Source: an uncultured Clostridia bacterium | Lineage (GTDB): Bacteria; Bacillota; Clostridia; Oscillospirales; Acutalibacteraceae | DNA: 11,949 bases | Direction: 5' to 3' | NCBI GenBank assembly: GCA_937901145.1 | Contig: CALCHE010000162.1 | Coordinates: 1 to 11,949 of the forward strand | Part shown: positions 1 to 7,041 of the stretch, piece after piece | Layout: each line of letters begins with the position of its first letter | Numbering within the stretch: the stretch's first letter is position 1 | The notes under the pieces: generated by a model | The model's input: the letters and a program-made list of their open reading frames with translations, nothing else | Databases searched by the model: none | What the model was told of the DNA's origin: nothing | Program-made: the position numbers and the translations under genes

Positions 1-135
1 GATATGTAAAAGTTACTCTTAACTGAAACATATCTGTTTTAATTTTTATAAATCAAAATTATTTTTGTTGTCACAAAAAATATTTTGCTTTTTTAGCCGT
101 TTTTTCGCCCACTCGGAGTATAAACATACGCCTTC

Positions 136-187
136 GGGACGAAGAAAACGTCTTCTGCATCTTACTGCAACAGTCCCTTCTTTTTTA
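136..187 (+). terminator. Branched hairpin followed by T-tract (terminator or end of a structured RNA)
   Basis: On the + strand an outer stem GGGAC (136-140)/GTCCC (173-177) encloses two small hairpins: GAAGA/TCTTC (141-145/151-155) and TGCA/TGCA (156-159/166-169). A T-rich run (178-186) follows. This fits a terminator for a + strand transcript arriving from the left, or the 3' end of a structured RNA. Bases 1-135 hold no gene I can support; they are AT-rich. The EamA gene reads toward this region from the other side, but on its strand the hairpin has no T-tract. Confidence 0.45.
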
Positions 188-1060
188 TTATGACTTCTTC
201 GGTGTGATTTCATTAAGCATCGTAAACCCTAAAATCAGCACACCGCCTATTATCTGCGAAGCGGTCATGGACTCACCGAGCACAGTCACGGAAATGAGTA
301 CAGCGACAAGTGGGTCAATATAGCTTAAAATGGCCGCCTTCTGTCCCGGTAATTCCTTTAGTGAGGAGAAGTACAGACAGTAGGTGACACCTGTATGTAT
401 AAGACCGATTATAAGAAGGTTTATCCATCCCTTGCCGTCGAGATAGGCGAGAGTAAAGCCTCCCGTGAAAAGGACATAGGGGAGAAGAACGATAACGGCT
501 GAAACAAACTGCAGAAAGGTACGGTGTATACCTTCCACATTTTTGATAAACTTATTGAGCAGAATAACCGTCGCGTAAAAGCAGGCAGCACCGAGACCGA
601 AAAGAATACCTAACAAATCCTTACCGCTTCCCGATGTACCGATGCCTGTAATGAGCACAAGTCCCACCGTAGACATCACGAAGCATAAAATCTGCTTTCC
701 TGTCAGCTTCTCTTTAAAAAGAAAAGGACACACGGCCATAACGATGACGGGAGCGAAATAATAGCTTAAGGTGGCCACGGAAACGGTAGTGTATTTGTAT
801 GCTTCGAAAAGCAGAATCCAGTTAATGCCCATAGCCATACCCGAAGCTAAAAGCAGAGGAAGCTCCTTCTTTATTTTTCCGAAGGGTATTTTCTGTTTCG
901 TCACAAGGAGGAAAAGACCGAGTAAAACTGCCGCCATAACAGCACGGTACAGGGCTAATTCTCCCGAAGAAACAGGTATATTTCTGACGAAAAGACCTAT
1001 GGTTCCGAAAACAGCCATAGATATAATGAACATCAATCTCGGATTAAACAGTTTTTTCAT
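188..1060 (-). CDS. EamA/DMT-family transporter
   Basis: A 290-residue integral membrane protein with about ten hydrophobic helices in two similar halves, the usual layout and length of EamA (drug/metabolite transporter) permeases. The first half starts near residue 10 with a segment reading GTIGLFVRNIPVSSGELALY. The second half starts near residue 150 and ends in a helix with GESMTASQIIGG, both typical of the family. The likely role is export or uptake of a small metabolite across the cytoplasmic membrane; the substrate cannot be told. The ATG at 1060 follows GTGAGGACG, an acceptable ribosome site, and a strong promoter lies just upstream. It stands apart from the DUF4363 gene by 113 bases, so it is probably a single-gene transcript. 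Confidence 0.9.
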   Translation of the reverse strand: MKKLFNPRLMFIISMAVFGTIGLFVRNIPVSSGELALYRAVMAAVLLGLFLLVTKQKIPFGKIKKELPLLLASGMAMGINWILLFEAYKYTTVSVATLSYYFAPVIVMAVCPFLFKEKLTGKQILCFVMSTVGLVLITGIGTSGSGKDLLGILFGLGAACFYATVILLNKFIKNVEGIHRTFLQFVSAVIVLLPYVLFTGGFTLAYLDGKGWINLLIIGLIHTGVTYCLYFSSLKELPGQKAAILSYIDPLVAVLISVTVLGESMTASQIIGGVLILGFTMLNEITPKKS

Positions 1061-1092
1061 AAAACGTCCTCACAGTAGTGAATTATGGAAAT

Positions 1093-1121
1093 ATTATAGC
1101 ATTATTTACATTCTCGGTCAA
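1093..1121 (-). promoter_or_regulatory. Sigma-A promoter of the EamA transporter gene
   Basis: On the minus strand TTGACC (1121-1116), a 17-base spacer and a perfect TATAAT (1098-1093), about 33 bases before the ATG. Near-consensus on all three elements. Confidence 0.8.
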
Positions 1122-1173
1122 CCTCAGATCGGTGACAAATTTGTAAGGGGCGGCGCTTTACCGTGTAGGATGC

Positions 1174-1554
1174 TTACAGTATATTATCTATAGAAATCTT
1201 CTGCCTTCTCAGTATAGTCCCGAGACCTGTTCTGCACTCATCTATGATTATCACTGCTTCCTCTTTCATATCCGACAGAATGTATTTTTCTATACTGCCC
1301 AGAGAAATGTCCAGCTCGTCTATAAGTGCCGTTTCCGAAACTGAGCTGAAAAATTTTTCTGATTTGCTCCATTCCGTTTCGAGTCTGCCGATACATCTGA
1401 GTGACTTTTCCTTGTCTCCGATGTTTATCGAGTATTCCGTTTCGTTAAGAAGGCTTATAAGTGTTTCTGTTCTTCTTTCCGTGACTATACTTCCGTAAAC
1501 ACAGATGCCTATGCACAGTAGTAAAAGCACGAAGGCAGATATTATTCTTTTCAT
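1174..1554 (-). CDS. DUF4363 family protein
   Basis: A 126-residue protein with one N-terminal hydrophobic helix (about residues 4-24) and a charged, helical outer portion, matching the small DUF4363 family that commonly sits beside DUF421 proteins in spore-forming Clostridia. Its ATG (1554) overlaps the stop of the upstream DUF421 gene by four bases (ATGA), so the two are translationally coupled and probably act together at the membrane. The biochemical function is not known. I see no clear terminator between its stop and the EamA promoter. Confidence 0.75.
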   Translation of the reverse strand: MKRIISAFVLLLLCIGICVYGSIVTERRTETLISLLNETEYSINIGDKEKSLRCIGRLETEWSKSEKFFSSVSETALIDELDISLGSIEKYILSDMKEEAVIIIDECRTGLGTILRRQKISIDNIL

Positions 1555-2234
1555 TTGTTTTTTTCCTTTCTGACGATGTGGTATTTACCGCCTCTCTCGG
1601 CAGTCATAAGCATAATGTCTTCGATTCTTACCTGTTCCTTTTTCATTATGTCTGAGAGCCTTTTATCCGTCATAGCGCAGATGTCGAGCTGGCTTCTGAC
1701 TATCTTACCGTCGCTTATGACCAGGCAAGGCAGCTCGGCAGGTGCAGTCCTGATGTCTGTGTCGTCGATGGTTACGGGACGAAACTTGTTTTTCAGCAGA
1801 ACACTTATTGAGCCGTTGGTTTCGATGTAGGCATACTGCACCTGACTTATGTCGAAAATATCCTTAAGACGTAAGGCTTCGAGCAAATCCTCTACGCTGT
1901 AGCGGACATTTTTCAGTTCTCTCTGATCTAATTTGCCGTCCTTTATTATAAGAATAGGATTACCCTGAATTAAATTACGGAAGGTTTTAGTTTTCATTCC
2001 GATAACCGAGCATAAAATTTCCAGGGAAATGAGCAGAAAGACGATGGACAGTATGCTTAAAAGAGGCACCTCCAGACTTTCGAAGGGCATGGATGCCACC
2101 TGGGAAAGGAGAATGGTAACCACCAGCTCCGCAGGCTGAAGCTCGCCTATCTGTCTTTTTCCCATAAGCCTGACAGCGAAAATGACCGTCACATAAATTA
2201 TGATACCTCTTATGAGCATATTTACCACATACAT
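1551..2234 (-). CDS. DUF421 (YetF-like) membrane protein
   Basis: An N-terminal three-helix membrane domain containing VRLMGKRQIGELQPAELVV, a DUF421 hallmark, is followed by a soluble alpha/beta region with NPILIIKDGKLDQRELKNV and a C-terminal half. Family members are membrane proteins of unknown biochemical role, often linked to sporulation or stress in Firmicutes. The open frame continues upstream to 2336, but that stretch contains a 12-bp inverted repeat followed by T-rich sequence, so I do not believe it is translated. Start candidates are ATG 2234, GTG 2228 (best spaced from AGAGG at 2242-2238) and ATG 2219, which would give the usual short N-terminus. The gene ends in an ATGA overlap with DUF4363. 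Confidence 0.85.
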   Translation of the reverse strand: MYVVNMLIRGIIIYVTVIFAVRLMGKRQIGELQPAELVVTILLSQVASMPFESLEVPLLSILSIVFLLISLEILCSVIGMKTKTFRNLIQGNPILIIKDGKLDQRELKNVRYSVEDLLEALRLKDIFDISQVQYAYIETNGSISVLLKNKFRPVTIDDTDIRTAPAELPCLVISDGKIVRSQLDICAMTDKRLSDIMKKEQVRIEDIMLMTAERGGKYHIVRKEKNK

Positions 2235-2282
2235 CACCTCTGAGAGAGTATGGGTCGTTTTCGGACAAGATAAACAAATAAT

Positions 2283-2321
2283 AACAGGGAATGACTGCTT
2301 AAAATCATTCCCTGTTTTTTT
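2283..2321. terminator. Bidirectional-looking terminator, 12-bp perfect stem
   Basis: AACAGGGAATGA (2283-2294) and TCATTCCCTGTT (2305-2316) form a perfect stem with a 10-base loop. The + strand side ends in an unbroken T run (2315-2320) and the minus side continues into TTATTATTTG. It lies 12 bases past the stop of the 102-residue gene on the minus strand and would end that transcript before the DUF421 gene. Confidence 0.75.
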
Positions 2322-2332
2322 ATTCTTTTTTC

Positions 2333-2641
2333 TCACGGCTGACAGTATGCACAGGCTTTATATTTCGCCTTTAATGCATCCTTGAGTGATACAGCCATTT
2401 TCTTTTCGCTCAGATAATCGCAGCCGTCCAGGTGATACTTTTTACCTGAAGGTGTCACATAAACAGTTCTTTCTTCTTCCTCGTCCTTTTTCGTGGTTAC
2501 GTCGTGAATGACCACAGGCTCAGCCTTTCGGATAGTGTCCAGCTTCTGCTCTGTTTTCAGATAAACCGCGAGAAATGCACCGAGAAAAGCGATCGCTATT
2601 ATTATGTAGAGAAACTTTTCAGATTTAATAAGCCTTTTCAT
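2333..2641 (-). CDS. Small membrane-anchored protein with C-terminal Cys/His metal-site motif
   Basis: 102 residues: one N-terminal membrane helix (about 10-28), an acidic linker (about 50-58), and a C-terminal domain with YVTPSGKKYHLDGCDYL, H70, C74 and C97-x2-C100. The pattern (YVT...G.KYH..GC.YL then ...C.YC.P) resembles the small Ada-like metal-binding module found at the end of some secreted nucleases and ComEA-type proteins. The helix followed by the charged segment suggests the domain faces outward. The ATG at 2641 follows GGTGAGGAA and lies 9 bases after the AzlD stop, so it belongs to the azl transcript. A terminator follows directly. Function not known. Confidence 0.75.
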   Translation of the reverse strand: MKRLIKSEKFLYIIIAIAFLGAFLAVYLKTEQKLDTIRKAEPVVIHDVTTKKDEEEERTVYVTPSGKKYHLDGCDYLSEKKMAVSLKDALKAKYKACAYCQP

Positions 2642-2650
2642 TTCCTCACC

Positions 2651-2977
2651 TTAAAAAATAAACTGTACCATCAGCATATAGCTTACGGTTCCTGCGGCGA
2701 TGGAAATGAGCATCTGCTTTTTCCACAGATGTGCCGCGGCGGTGATGACTATGGCGATAAGCTCAGGTATGCCGTGGCTTCCCTCGAGGATGCTGACATT
2801 TTTCAGTGCATATACGACGAGAAAGCTGAATACGGCAGGGGGCAGAACCTTGCCCATATAATGAATGAAGGGCGGAGTAGGCTTGTTATCGGGAAAGAGG
2901 AGGAAGGGGAGATAGCGCATTATAACCGTAGCAAGCACCATAACGGCTATGGTGATGATTTTCTGATTTGTGCTCAT
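2651..2977 (-). CDS. azlD: AzlD-type branched-chain amino-acid exporter small subunit
   Basis: 108 residues with four hydrophobic segments and the family-like stretch VIMRYLPFLLFPDNKPTP near residue 18. AzlD proteins pair with AzlC to form an exporter of branched-chain amino acids and analogues in the cytoplasmic membrane. Length is normal. The ATG overlaps the stop of the AzlC gene by four bases (ATGA, 2974-2977), the usual gene order and coupling for this pair. Confidence 0.88.
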   Translation of the reverse strand: MSTNQKIITIAVMVLATVIMRYLPFLLFPDNKPTPPFIHYMGKVLPPAVFSFLVVYALKNVSILEGSHGIPELIAIVITAAAHLWKKQMLISIAAGTVSYMLMVQFIF

Positions 2978-3705
2978 GCTTCATCACCAACCTTTCTTTC
3001 CAGATGCTTTTTCGAAAGAGTAAGAACTGTGAAAATACCTATCATTGAGGGGATAATAAAGTTATCCGCACCGAAAATAATCAGACTGATGAGAGATACT
3101 CCCAGACCTATAAAGGCACTCAGATGATTTTTATCCTTTTTCCACTGCTCGATGAAAATAACCACAAACATCGAGGTCATAACAAACTCTATACCCTCGG
3201 TGCTGAACTTTATCATCGTGCCGAAAAGAGCACCTGCAGTAGAGCCGATAATCCAGTAAATCTGATTAAAAAGCGACACGAAGAACATAAACCAGCCTCT
3301 GTCAACGTCTGAGGGCGGTTGAGCGGAATAATTGATAGAAAAGGTTTCATCAACCATTGCGAAAATCATATAGATTTTTTTTAGCCCCAGACCTTTGTAA
3401 TTTTCCAGCATAGATATACCGTAAAAAATATGTCTTGCGCAGAGGATGAAGGTGATAATAAAAGAATTCACAGGGTCGAAGGCTGCCGTCAGCAGACTTA
3501 CACCCACGATTTGTGTGGAGCCTCCGTAAAGGAAAAGACACATAAAAAATGTGTAAAGAGGGTGAAGACCGTTTACGCTCATACAGATGCCGTAGGTAAG
3601 ACCTAAAAATCCGTAGCCTGCCAGTATGGGCAGAGAGTGCGGAAAGGCTACATAAGCAGCGCGCTTTAAGGTTTTCAGTTTTTCTGCGGTCAGTTTTTCA
3701 GCCAC
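2974..3705 (-). CDS. azlC: AzlC-type branched-chain amino-acid exporter large subunit
   Basis: 243 residues with several membrane helices. It contains FPHSLPILAGYGFLGLTYG near the start and FILCARHIFYGIS (about residues 85-97), both characteristic of AzlC permeases. With AzlD it exports branched-chain amino acids. The start is a GTG at 3705 preceded by AGGAAG nine bases upstream. It is the first gene of the transcript azlC-azlD-102-residue protein. The 158-base gap to the divergent CXXC peptide gene should hold its promoter; a TATAAT (3741-3736 on the minus strand) is present, but I see no convincing -35 at proper spacing. Confidence 0.9.
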   Translation of the reverse strand: MAEKLTAEKLKTLKRAAYVAFPHSLPILAGYGFLGLTYGICMSVNGLHPLYTFFMCLFLYGGSTQIVGVSLLTAAFDPVNSFIITFILCARHIFYGISMLENYKGLGLKKIYMIFAMVDETFSINYSAQPPSDVDRGWFMFFVSLFNQIYWIIGSTAGALFGTMIKFSTEGIEFVMTSMFVVIFIEQWKKDKNHLSAFIGLGVSLISLIIFGADNFIIPSMIGIFTVLTLSKKHLERKVGDEA

Positions 3706-3863
3706 AGCTTTGCACTTCCTTTTCTTAATCTTATGAAAGTCATTATAGACCCTTATGTCAAGGTTAAAATTACAATACAGAAAAATAAACGATAATAATT
3801 TTTTTGTCTGAGAAACGGTGTTATTTTTAACAAATATATGATATTATATATGCGGTGATAAAA

Positions 3864-4010
3864 ATGAAAAAGGAAAAAAAGACATTTGTCGGTGTTGCTC
3901 TTGCCTTAGTCGGTGCAGTTATGATGATTTTCGGCATAGCCGGCGATGAGCACATAGAGGTATTTGAAAAGGCAGTAAGAATTTGTCTGGAGTGTATCGG
4001 AATTGGATAA
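3864..4010 (+). CDS. CD1871A-family CXXC-containing membrane peptide
   Basis: A 48-residue product: a basic N-terminus (MKKEKKT), one hydrophobic helix (about residues 8-26), then a short tail ending KAVRICLECIGIG, with a CLEC (CXXC) motif. The ICLECIGIG ending is the signature of the CD1871A family, which is usually found beside a 4Fe-4S membrane protein, as here. It has a weak GGTGAT ribosome site. Its stop codon lies inside the start of the next gene (TTGGATAA, 8-base overlap), which argues for coupled translation and joint function, perhaps thiol or metal-cluster chemistry at the membrane (inference). Confidence 0.8.
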   Translation: MKKEKKTFVGVALALVGAVMMIFGIAGDEHIEVFEKAVRICLECIGIG

Positions 4011-4902
4011 GAAAAGAAACCGTAAAAATTCTGACCTGCGCCTGATTTTTCAGGGTGTGTGGGCGTTTATAACCAACAGCTATCTGACAGGCTTTCTGCA
4101 AGGAAAAATATATCAGGGTAAGCTGAAAAGCATCTGTCTTCCGGGACTCAATTGCTATTCTTGTCCCGGTGCTCTCGGATCCTGTCCCGTAGGTGCTCTG
4201 CAGTCCTCCTTTTCTTCACGCGGAGACAAGATAAGTCTTTATGTTTCAGGATTTCTTATTTTTATCGGTGCGGTTATGGGAAGATATGTCTGCGGATGGC
4301 TCTGTCCTTTCGGCCTTGTTCAGGATTTACTGAATAAAATACCCTTCCCGAAAAAGCTTCGTACCTTTAAGGGCGATAAGCTTTTAAGAAAGGTGAAATA
4401 TGTAATTCTTCTCGTTTTTGTTATTCTTCTTCCTATGGTTGCGGCGGATGTGACAGGACTCGGCGACCCCTGGTTCTGTAAATATATCTGTCCTGCGGGA
4501 ACACTGGAAGGGGGAGTTCCGTTGGTTCTTCTTAACAGTGCCTTAAGAGAAACTGTAGGATTTCTTTACACCTGGAAGCTTTTAATCTTAGCTGTAACAG
4601 TATTTTTATCGGTGATAATTTACAGACCCTTCTGTAAATATATCTGCCCTCTCGGAGCAATTTATTCCTTTTTTAATAAGATATCGGTTTTTAAAATAAC
4701 CATAGATAAAGAAAAATGTGTCGGCTGTAATAAGTGCGAAAGGGTCTGTAAAATGAATGTGAATCCTTCACAGGCTCCCGACAGTACCGAGTGCATACGA
4801 TGCAGAGAGTGCATCTCAGCCTGTCCGACGGGCGCACTAAGGGATAACTTTTCCTGTCTGTCTTGTCTCAAAAAGACGGAGGTTAAGGCGAAAGAAGAGT
4901 GA
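4003..4902 (+). CDS. Membrane-bound 4Fe-4S ferredoxin-type protein (NapH/YccM-like)
   Basis: 299 residues. After a basic N-terminus comes a Cys cluster C45-x5-C51-x2-C54-x6-C61, then membrane helices near 78-96, 131-150 and 190-207. Three CxxxCP motifs sit near the membrane: C97/C101 (CGWLCPFG), C159/C163 (CKYICPAG) and C211/C215 (CKYICPLG). A ferredoxin domain follows: C239-x2-C242-x2-C245-x3-C249 and C264-x2-C267-x2-C270-x3-C274, two 4Fe-4S clusters. A last CLSC (285-288) closes the protein. The CxxxCP pairs are typical of NapH/YccM/RdxA-type electron-transfer proteins. It likely passes electrons across or along the membrane to an unknown acceptor, possibly involving the CXXC peptide encoded just upstream. 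The TTG start at 4003 overlaps that gene's stop. Confidence 0.88.
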   Translation: MDKKRNRKNSDLRLIFQGVWAFITNSYLTGFLQGKIYQGKLKSICLPGLNCYSCPGALGSCPVGALQSSFSSRGDKISLYVSGFLIFIGAVMGRYVCGWLCPFGLVQDLLNKIPFPKKLRTFKGDKLLRKVKYVILLVFVILLPMVAADVTGLGDPWFCKYICPAGTLEGGVPLVLLNSALRETVGFLYTWKLLILAVTVFLSVIIYRPFCKYICPLGAIYSFFNKISVFKITIDKEKCVGCNKCERVCKMNVNPSQAPDSTECIRCRECISACPTGALRDNFSCLSCLKKTEVKAKEE

Positions 4903-4971
4903 TTTTGCTGTTTTTATGGTGTAAAGGATGAAAACTGACGAAAAAAACTTTATAAAAATTTGAAAATACCA

Positions 4972-5000
4972 TTGTTTTATTATTAAAAATGTTATATAAT
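4972..5000 (+). promoter_or_regulatory. Sigma-A promoter of the ireB operon
   Basis: TTGTTT (4972-4977), a 17-base spacer and a perfect TATAAT (4995-5000), 34 bases before the IreB ATG. Confidence 0.8.
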
Positions 5001-5034
5001 GTTTTATAATATTTTTAGATTGGAGGGTTCAGAA

Positions 5035-5280
5035 ATGAGCGACAAAACAATACAATTCAAACTTACGGTTGGTACTCCTGAAGAAATGAAGGAAGTTATG
5101 AATACGGTTTATTCTGCCCTTAAGGAAAAAGGCTATAACCCTATTAACCAGCTTGTCGGCTATATTCTTTCCGAGGACCCGACTTATATCACTACACACA
5201 ATAACGCCCGCAGTCTTATCAGAAGAATAGACAGAGACGAGCTTTTACAGGAGCTTTTGAAAAATTATCTCAAGGGCTGA
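5035..5280 (+). CDS. ireB: IreB family regulatory phosphoprotein (UPF0297)
   Basis: 81 residues. The start MSDKTIQFKL and the body QLVGYILSEDPTYITTHNNA match IreB/YrzL. In Enterococcus faecalis IreB is a small cytoplasmic substrate of the PASTA kinase IreK and a negative regulator of cephalosporin resistance; the Thr in DKTIQFKL (T5) aligns with one of its phosphorylated threonines. I place the start at ATG 5035 because GGAGGG lies at 5022-5027 and the family begins there; the open frame extends 12 codons further up, through the promoter -10. In many Clostridia ireB is followed by ruvX; here the next gene is a different small protein, 16 bases downstream. Confidence 0.92.
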   Translation: MSDKTIQFKLTVGTPEEMKEVMNTVYSALKEKGYNPINQLVGYILSEDPTYITTHNNARSLIRRIDRDELLQELLKNYLKG

Positions 5281-5296
5281 TTACAGGAGGTAAAAA

Positions 5297-5590
5297 ATGG
5301 CAGCTAAAAAGAAAAACGAATTTCTCACATATAAAGACAAACCCCTCGTAAGAAAGGGTAACACTCTCTATTACGGTAATATGAGTGACAAGTTTGTAGT
5401 TATGTTCCAGATTTTAAGCACAAAGGATGTTGACGGCTTAGCAGTAGCAGACAAGGTTTCTGTTCAGCTTATAAACACCGACCCCGACGTAAGACCTCAC
5501 GACAGAATCGCACAGAAGACTGAAAAGAAAGGTCTTTACGCCGCTATGGACATCGGCAGAATCTGGCTCGAAAGAGCTCTCGCCGAATAA
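5297..5590 (+). CDS. Unrecognised 97-residue protein co-transcribed with ireB
   Basis: A soluble, basic protein with no membrane helix or signal peptide. It opens with a Lys-rich stretch (MAAKKKNEF), then LVRKGNTLYYGNMSDKFVVM, which looks like beta strands, and ends in a probable amphipathic helix (AAMDIGRIWLERALAE). It follows ireB by 16 bases with an excellent AGGAGG site and is followed by a terminator, so it shares the ireB promoter. Codon use resembles the neighbouring core genes. I do not recognise a family; a housekeeping role linked to IreB or to translation is only a guess from position. Confidence 0.75.
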   Translation: MAAKKKNEFLTYKDKPLVRKGNTLYYGNMSDKFVVMFQILSTKDVDGLAVADKVSVQLINTDPDVRPHDRIAQKTEKKGLYAAMDIGRIWLERALAE

Positions 5591-5602
5591 TAAAAAGGAA
5601 AG

Positions 5603-5632
5603 AGCTGTTGTCATAAGGGCAGCAGCTTTTTT
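5603..5632 (+). terminator. Terminator of the ireB operon
   Basis: AGCTGTTG (5603-5610) pairs with CAGCAGCT (5620-5627), one G-T pair, 9-base loop, followed by a T run to 5632. It ends just before tRNA-Arg. Confidence 0.8.
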
Positions 5633-5637
5633 AATAA

Positions 5638-5714
5638 CCGCACGTGGCGCAGCCGGATAACGCAGCAGATTCCGATTCTGAAGAACGGGGGTTCGAATCC
5701 CTTCGTGCGGGCCA
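5638..5714 (+). tRNA. tRNA-Arg, anticodon CCG, CCA encoded
   Basis: Folds as a complete 77-base tRNA. The acceptor stem CCGCACG/CGTGCGG is perfect, with discriminator G and genomic CCA (5712-5714). The D stem GCGC/ACGC has a C-A mismatch at the loop-closing pair. The anticodon stem GCAGA/TCTGA has a G-A mismatch at the top; the loop TTCCGAT carries anticodon CCG, which reads CGG (Arg). The T arm GGGGG-TTCGAAT-CCCTT is canonical. An integrase gene facing its 3' end follows, so its 3' part is probably the integration target. The gene is intact on this side, meaning the element end restored it or lies just downstream. Confidence 0.93.
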
Positions 5715-5721
5715 CATAGAA

Positions 5722-5767
5722 AAGTGCCCTAATCCCTTATGTTTAGAGGGTTTAGAGCACTTTTTTA
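5722..5767. terminator. Terminator between tRNA-Arg and integrase
   Basis: AAGTGC (5722-5727)/GCACTT (5757-5762) with an inner CTAA/TTAG and CCC/GGG stem, interrupted by small mismatches, followed by TTTTTT on the + strand and preceded by an A run. It can end the tRNA transcript and, read from the other strand (AAAA becomes TTTT), the integrase transcript. Confidence 0.65.
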
Positions 5768-5868
5768 TATTTATAATTGCCGTTAAAAATTCCCGTATAA
5801 ACCTAAATATTCTTGTTTTTTGACTAAACTCTGCAAGTCAAATATTAGTCAAAATGCAAGTCGAAAAA

Positions 5869-7041
5869 TTATGATGAAGCTTCGATATATTCATCGAGCT
5901 TTTCCATACATCGTGTTTTATAATTCGAGTCGAGATGGGTGTAAATGTTCAGAGTAGTTTTTATATCTGAGTGACCGAGCTGTTCCTTTGCGGTGAGAAC
6001 GTCTATCCCGGCCTTATAAAGCATCGAAGCATAGGTGTGTCGGAGTTGATGGGGAGTGAAGGTTTCGATTTTAGTGGGTAAGCCTCCGGGAGCGAAGCGG
6101 GATTTTATTTCACCGTTCTTTTTAAAAGCTGTTTTATCTATGCCGAAGTTACCGTATTTTTCGTTCAGCACACTCATATAGCTTTCCCACATTCGCCTGA
6201 ACTGACCCTCTGTCATAATGTCTCCGTTAATCGTGCAGACAATAAGAGACTTTTTCTCGCAGCGTTTAAGATAGGAAACGAGTACCTCGGGAATAGATAT
6301 TAACCTCATACCCGCCTGAGTCTTCGTCATAGGCTTTACTACAGCCTTGTTATCAATAAATTCGGCTGACTTGTTTATGAGGATAGTCTTGTTTCTGAAA
6401 TCGATGTCATTCCAGGTTAATGCGATAAGCTCGCCGCGGCGCAGGCCTGCATAAAGCATTATCATAGCCGAGGTCTGTGCATTATGAGGCGTGTCCTTTA
6501 TCCATTGTATCTGCTCGTCAGTTATGGCAGTGCGTTTTGATTTTGTCTTGCCCTTCGGAATGTCGACCACACTCGCAGGGTTAAAATCGATAATGCGGTT
6601 CTTTATGGCAAGACGGAAGATACCGTATGCGATGTTACGAAGGTCCGTGAGAGACTTTTTTGAGAGCGGTCTGCTCTCTCTGGTGGCAAGATTATTAAGA
6701 ATGTCTTCGATGTGCTGAGGCTTGATTTTAGAAAGAGGCAGGTTATAAAGAGGAGAGAAGTGCTTTACCGAGCTGCGGATGCAGGCGACACTTCGGTAGC
6801 TTATAGTGGTTTCCTTGCTTTTAATGTAGCGCTCTGCCCATGTGCCGAAGGTGTCCTTCTGTGCGAAGATGTCAAGACCTCGGTTTATCTGAAGCATTAA
6901 CTCCTCATATTTTTGATTGAGTTCCTTCTGTGTTCTGGCATACAGGGTTTTATATATCCTCTTTCCGTTTTCATCGGTACCCAGATATATCTGCTTCTGT
7001 AGTCTGCCGTCAGATCTCTTTTTTAAGGTTTGTTTCGGCAT
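5869..7041 (-). CDS. int: Site-specific tyrosine recombinase (phage-type integrase)
   Basis: 390 residues, normal for the family. N-terminal arm-binding domain (about 8-50, beginning KKRSDGRLQKQIYLG), SAM-like core-binding domain (about 62-160) and a C-terminal catalytic domain with all expected residues: R201 in YAGLRRGEL, K240 in the beta hairpin, H331-x2-R334 in HQLRHTYASM, H357 in EQLGHSDI and nucleophile Y367 in LNIYTH. It would catalyse integration and excision at tRNA-Arg. The ATG at 7041 follows AAAGGAG. A 22-codon leader ORF with a stronger ribosome site overlaps its start by 19 bases, and a promoter fires in the opposite direction from the same leader, so its translation is probably tightly controlled. 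Confidence 0.95.
   Translation of the reverse strand: MPKQTLKKRSDGRLQKQIYLGTDENGKRIYKTLYARTQKELNQKYEELMLQINRGLDIFAQKDTFGTWAERYIKSKETTISYRSVACIRSSVKHFSPLYNLPLSKIKPQHIEDILNNLATRESRPLSKKSLTDLRNIAYGIFRLAIKNRIIDFNPASVVDIPKGKTKSKRTAITDEQIQWIKDTPHNAQTSAMIMLYAGLRRGELIALTWNDIDFRNKTILINKSAEFIDNKAVVKPMTKTQAGMRLISIPEVLVSYLKRCEKKSLIVCTINGDIMTEGQFRRMWESYMSVLNEKYGNFGIDKTAFKKNGEIKSRFAPGGLPTKIETFTPHQLRHTYASMLYKAGIDVLTAKEQLGHSDIKTTLNIYTHLDSNYKTRCMEKLDEYIEASS

Noticed and set aside
2235..2336. N-terminal extension of the DUF421 frame
   Set aside because: It contains a 12-bp inverted repeat with flanking T/A runs, has no family similarity, and a ribosome-like site lies just before 2234.
2504..3127. 207-codon + strand open frame
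   Set aside because: It runs antisense across the 102-residue gene, AzlD and part of AzlC, which have clear family sequence, coupling and ribosome sites; its composition (many His/Arg/Tyr) is that of a shadow.
3706..3863. Riboswitch or T-box in the azlC / CXXC-peptide divergent gap
   Set aside because: I looked for specifier-type stems and a T-box core sequence on both strands and found none; the gap is AT-rich with weak promoter-like boxes only.
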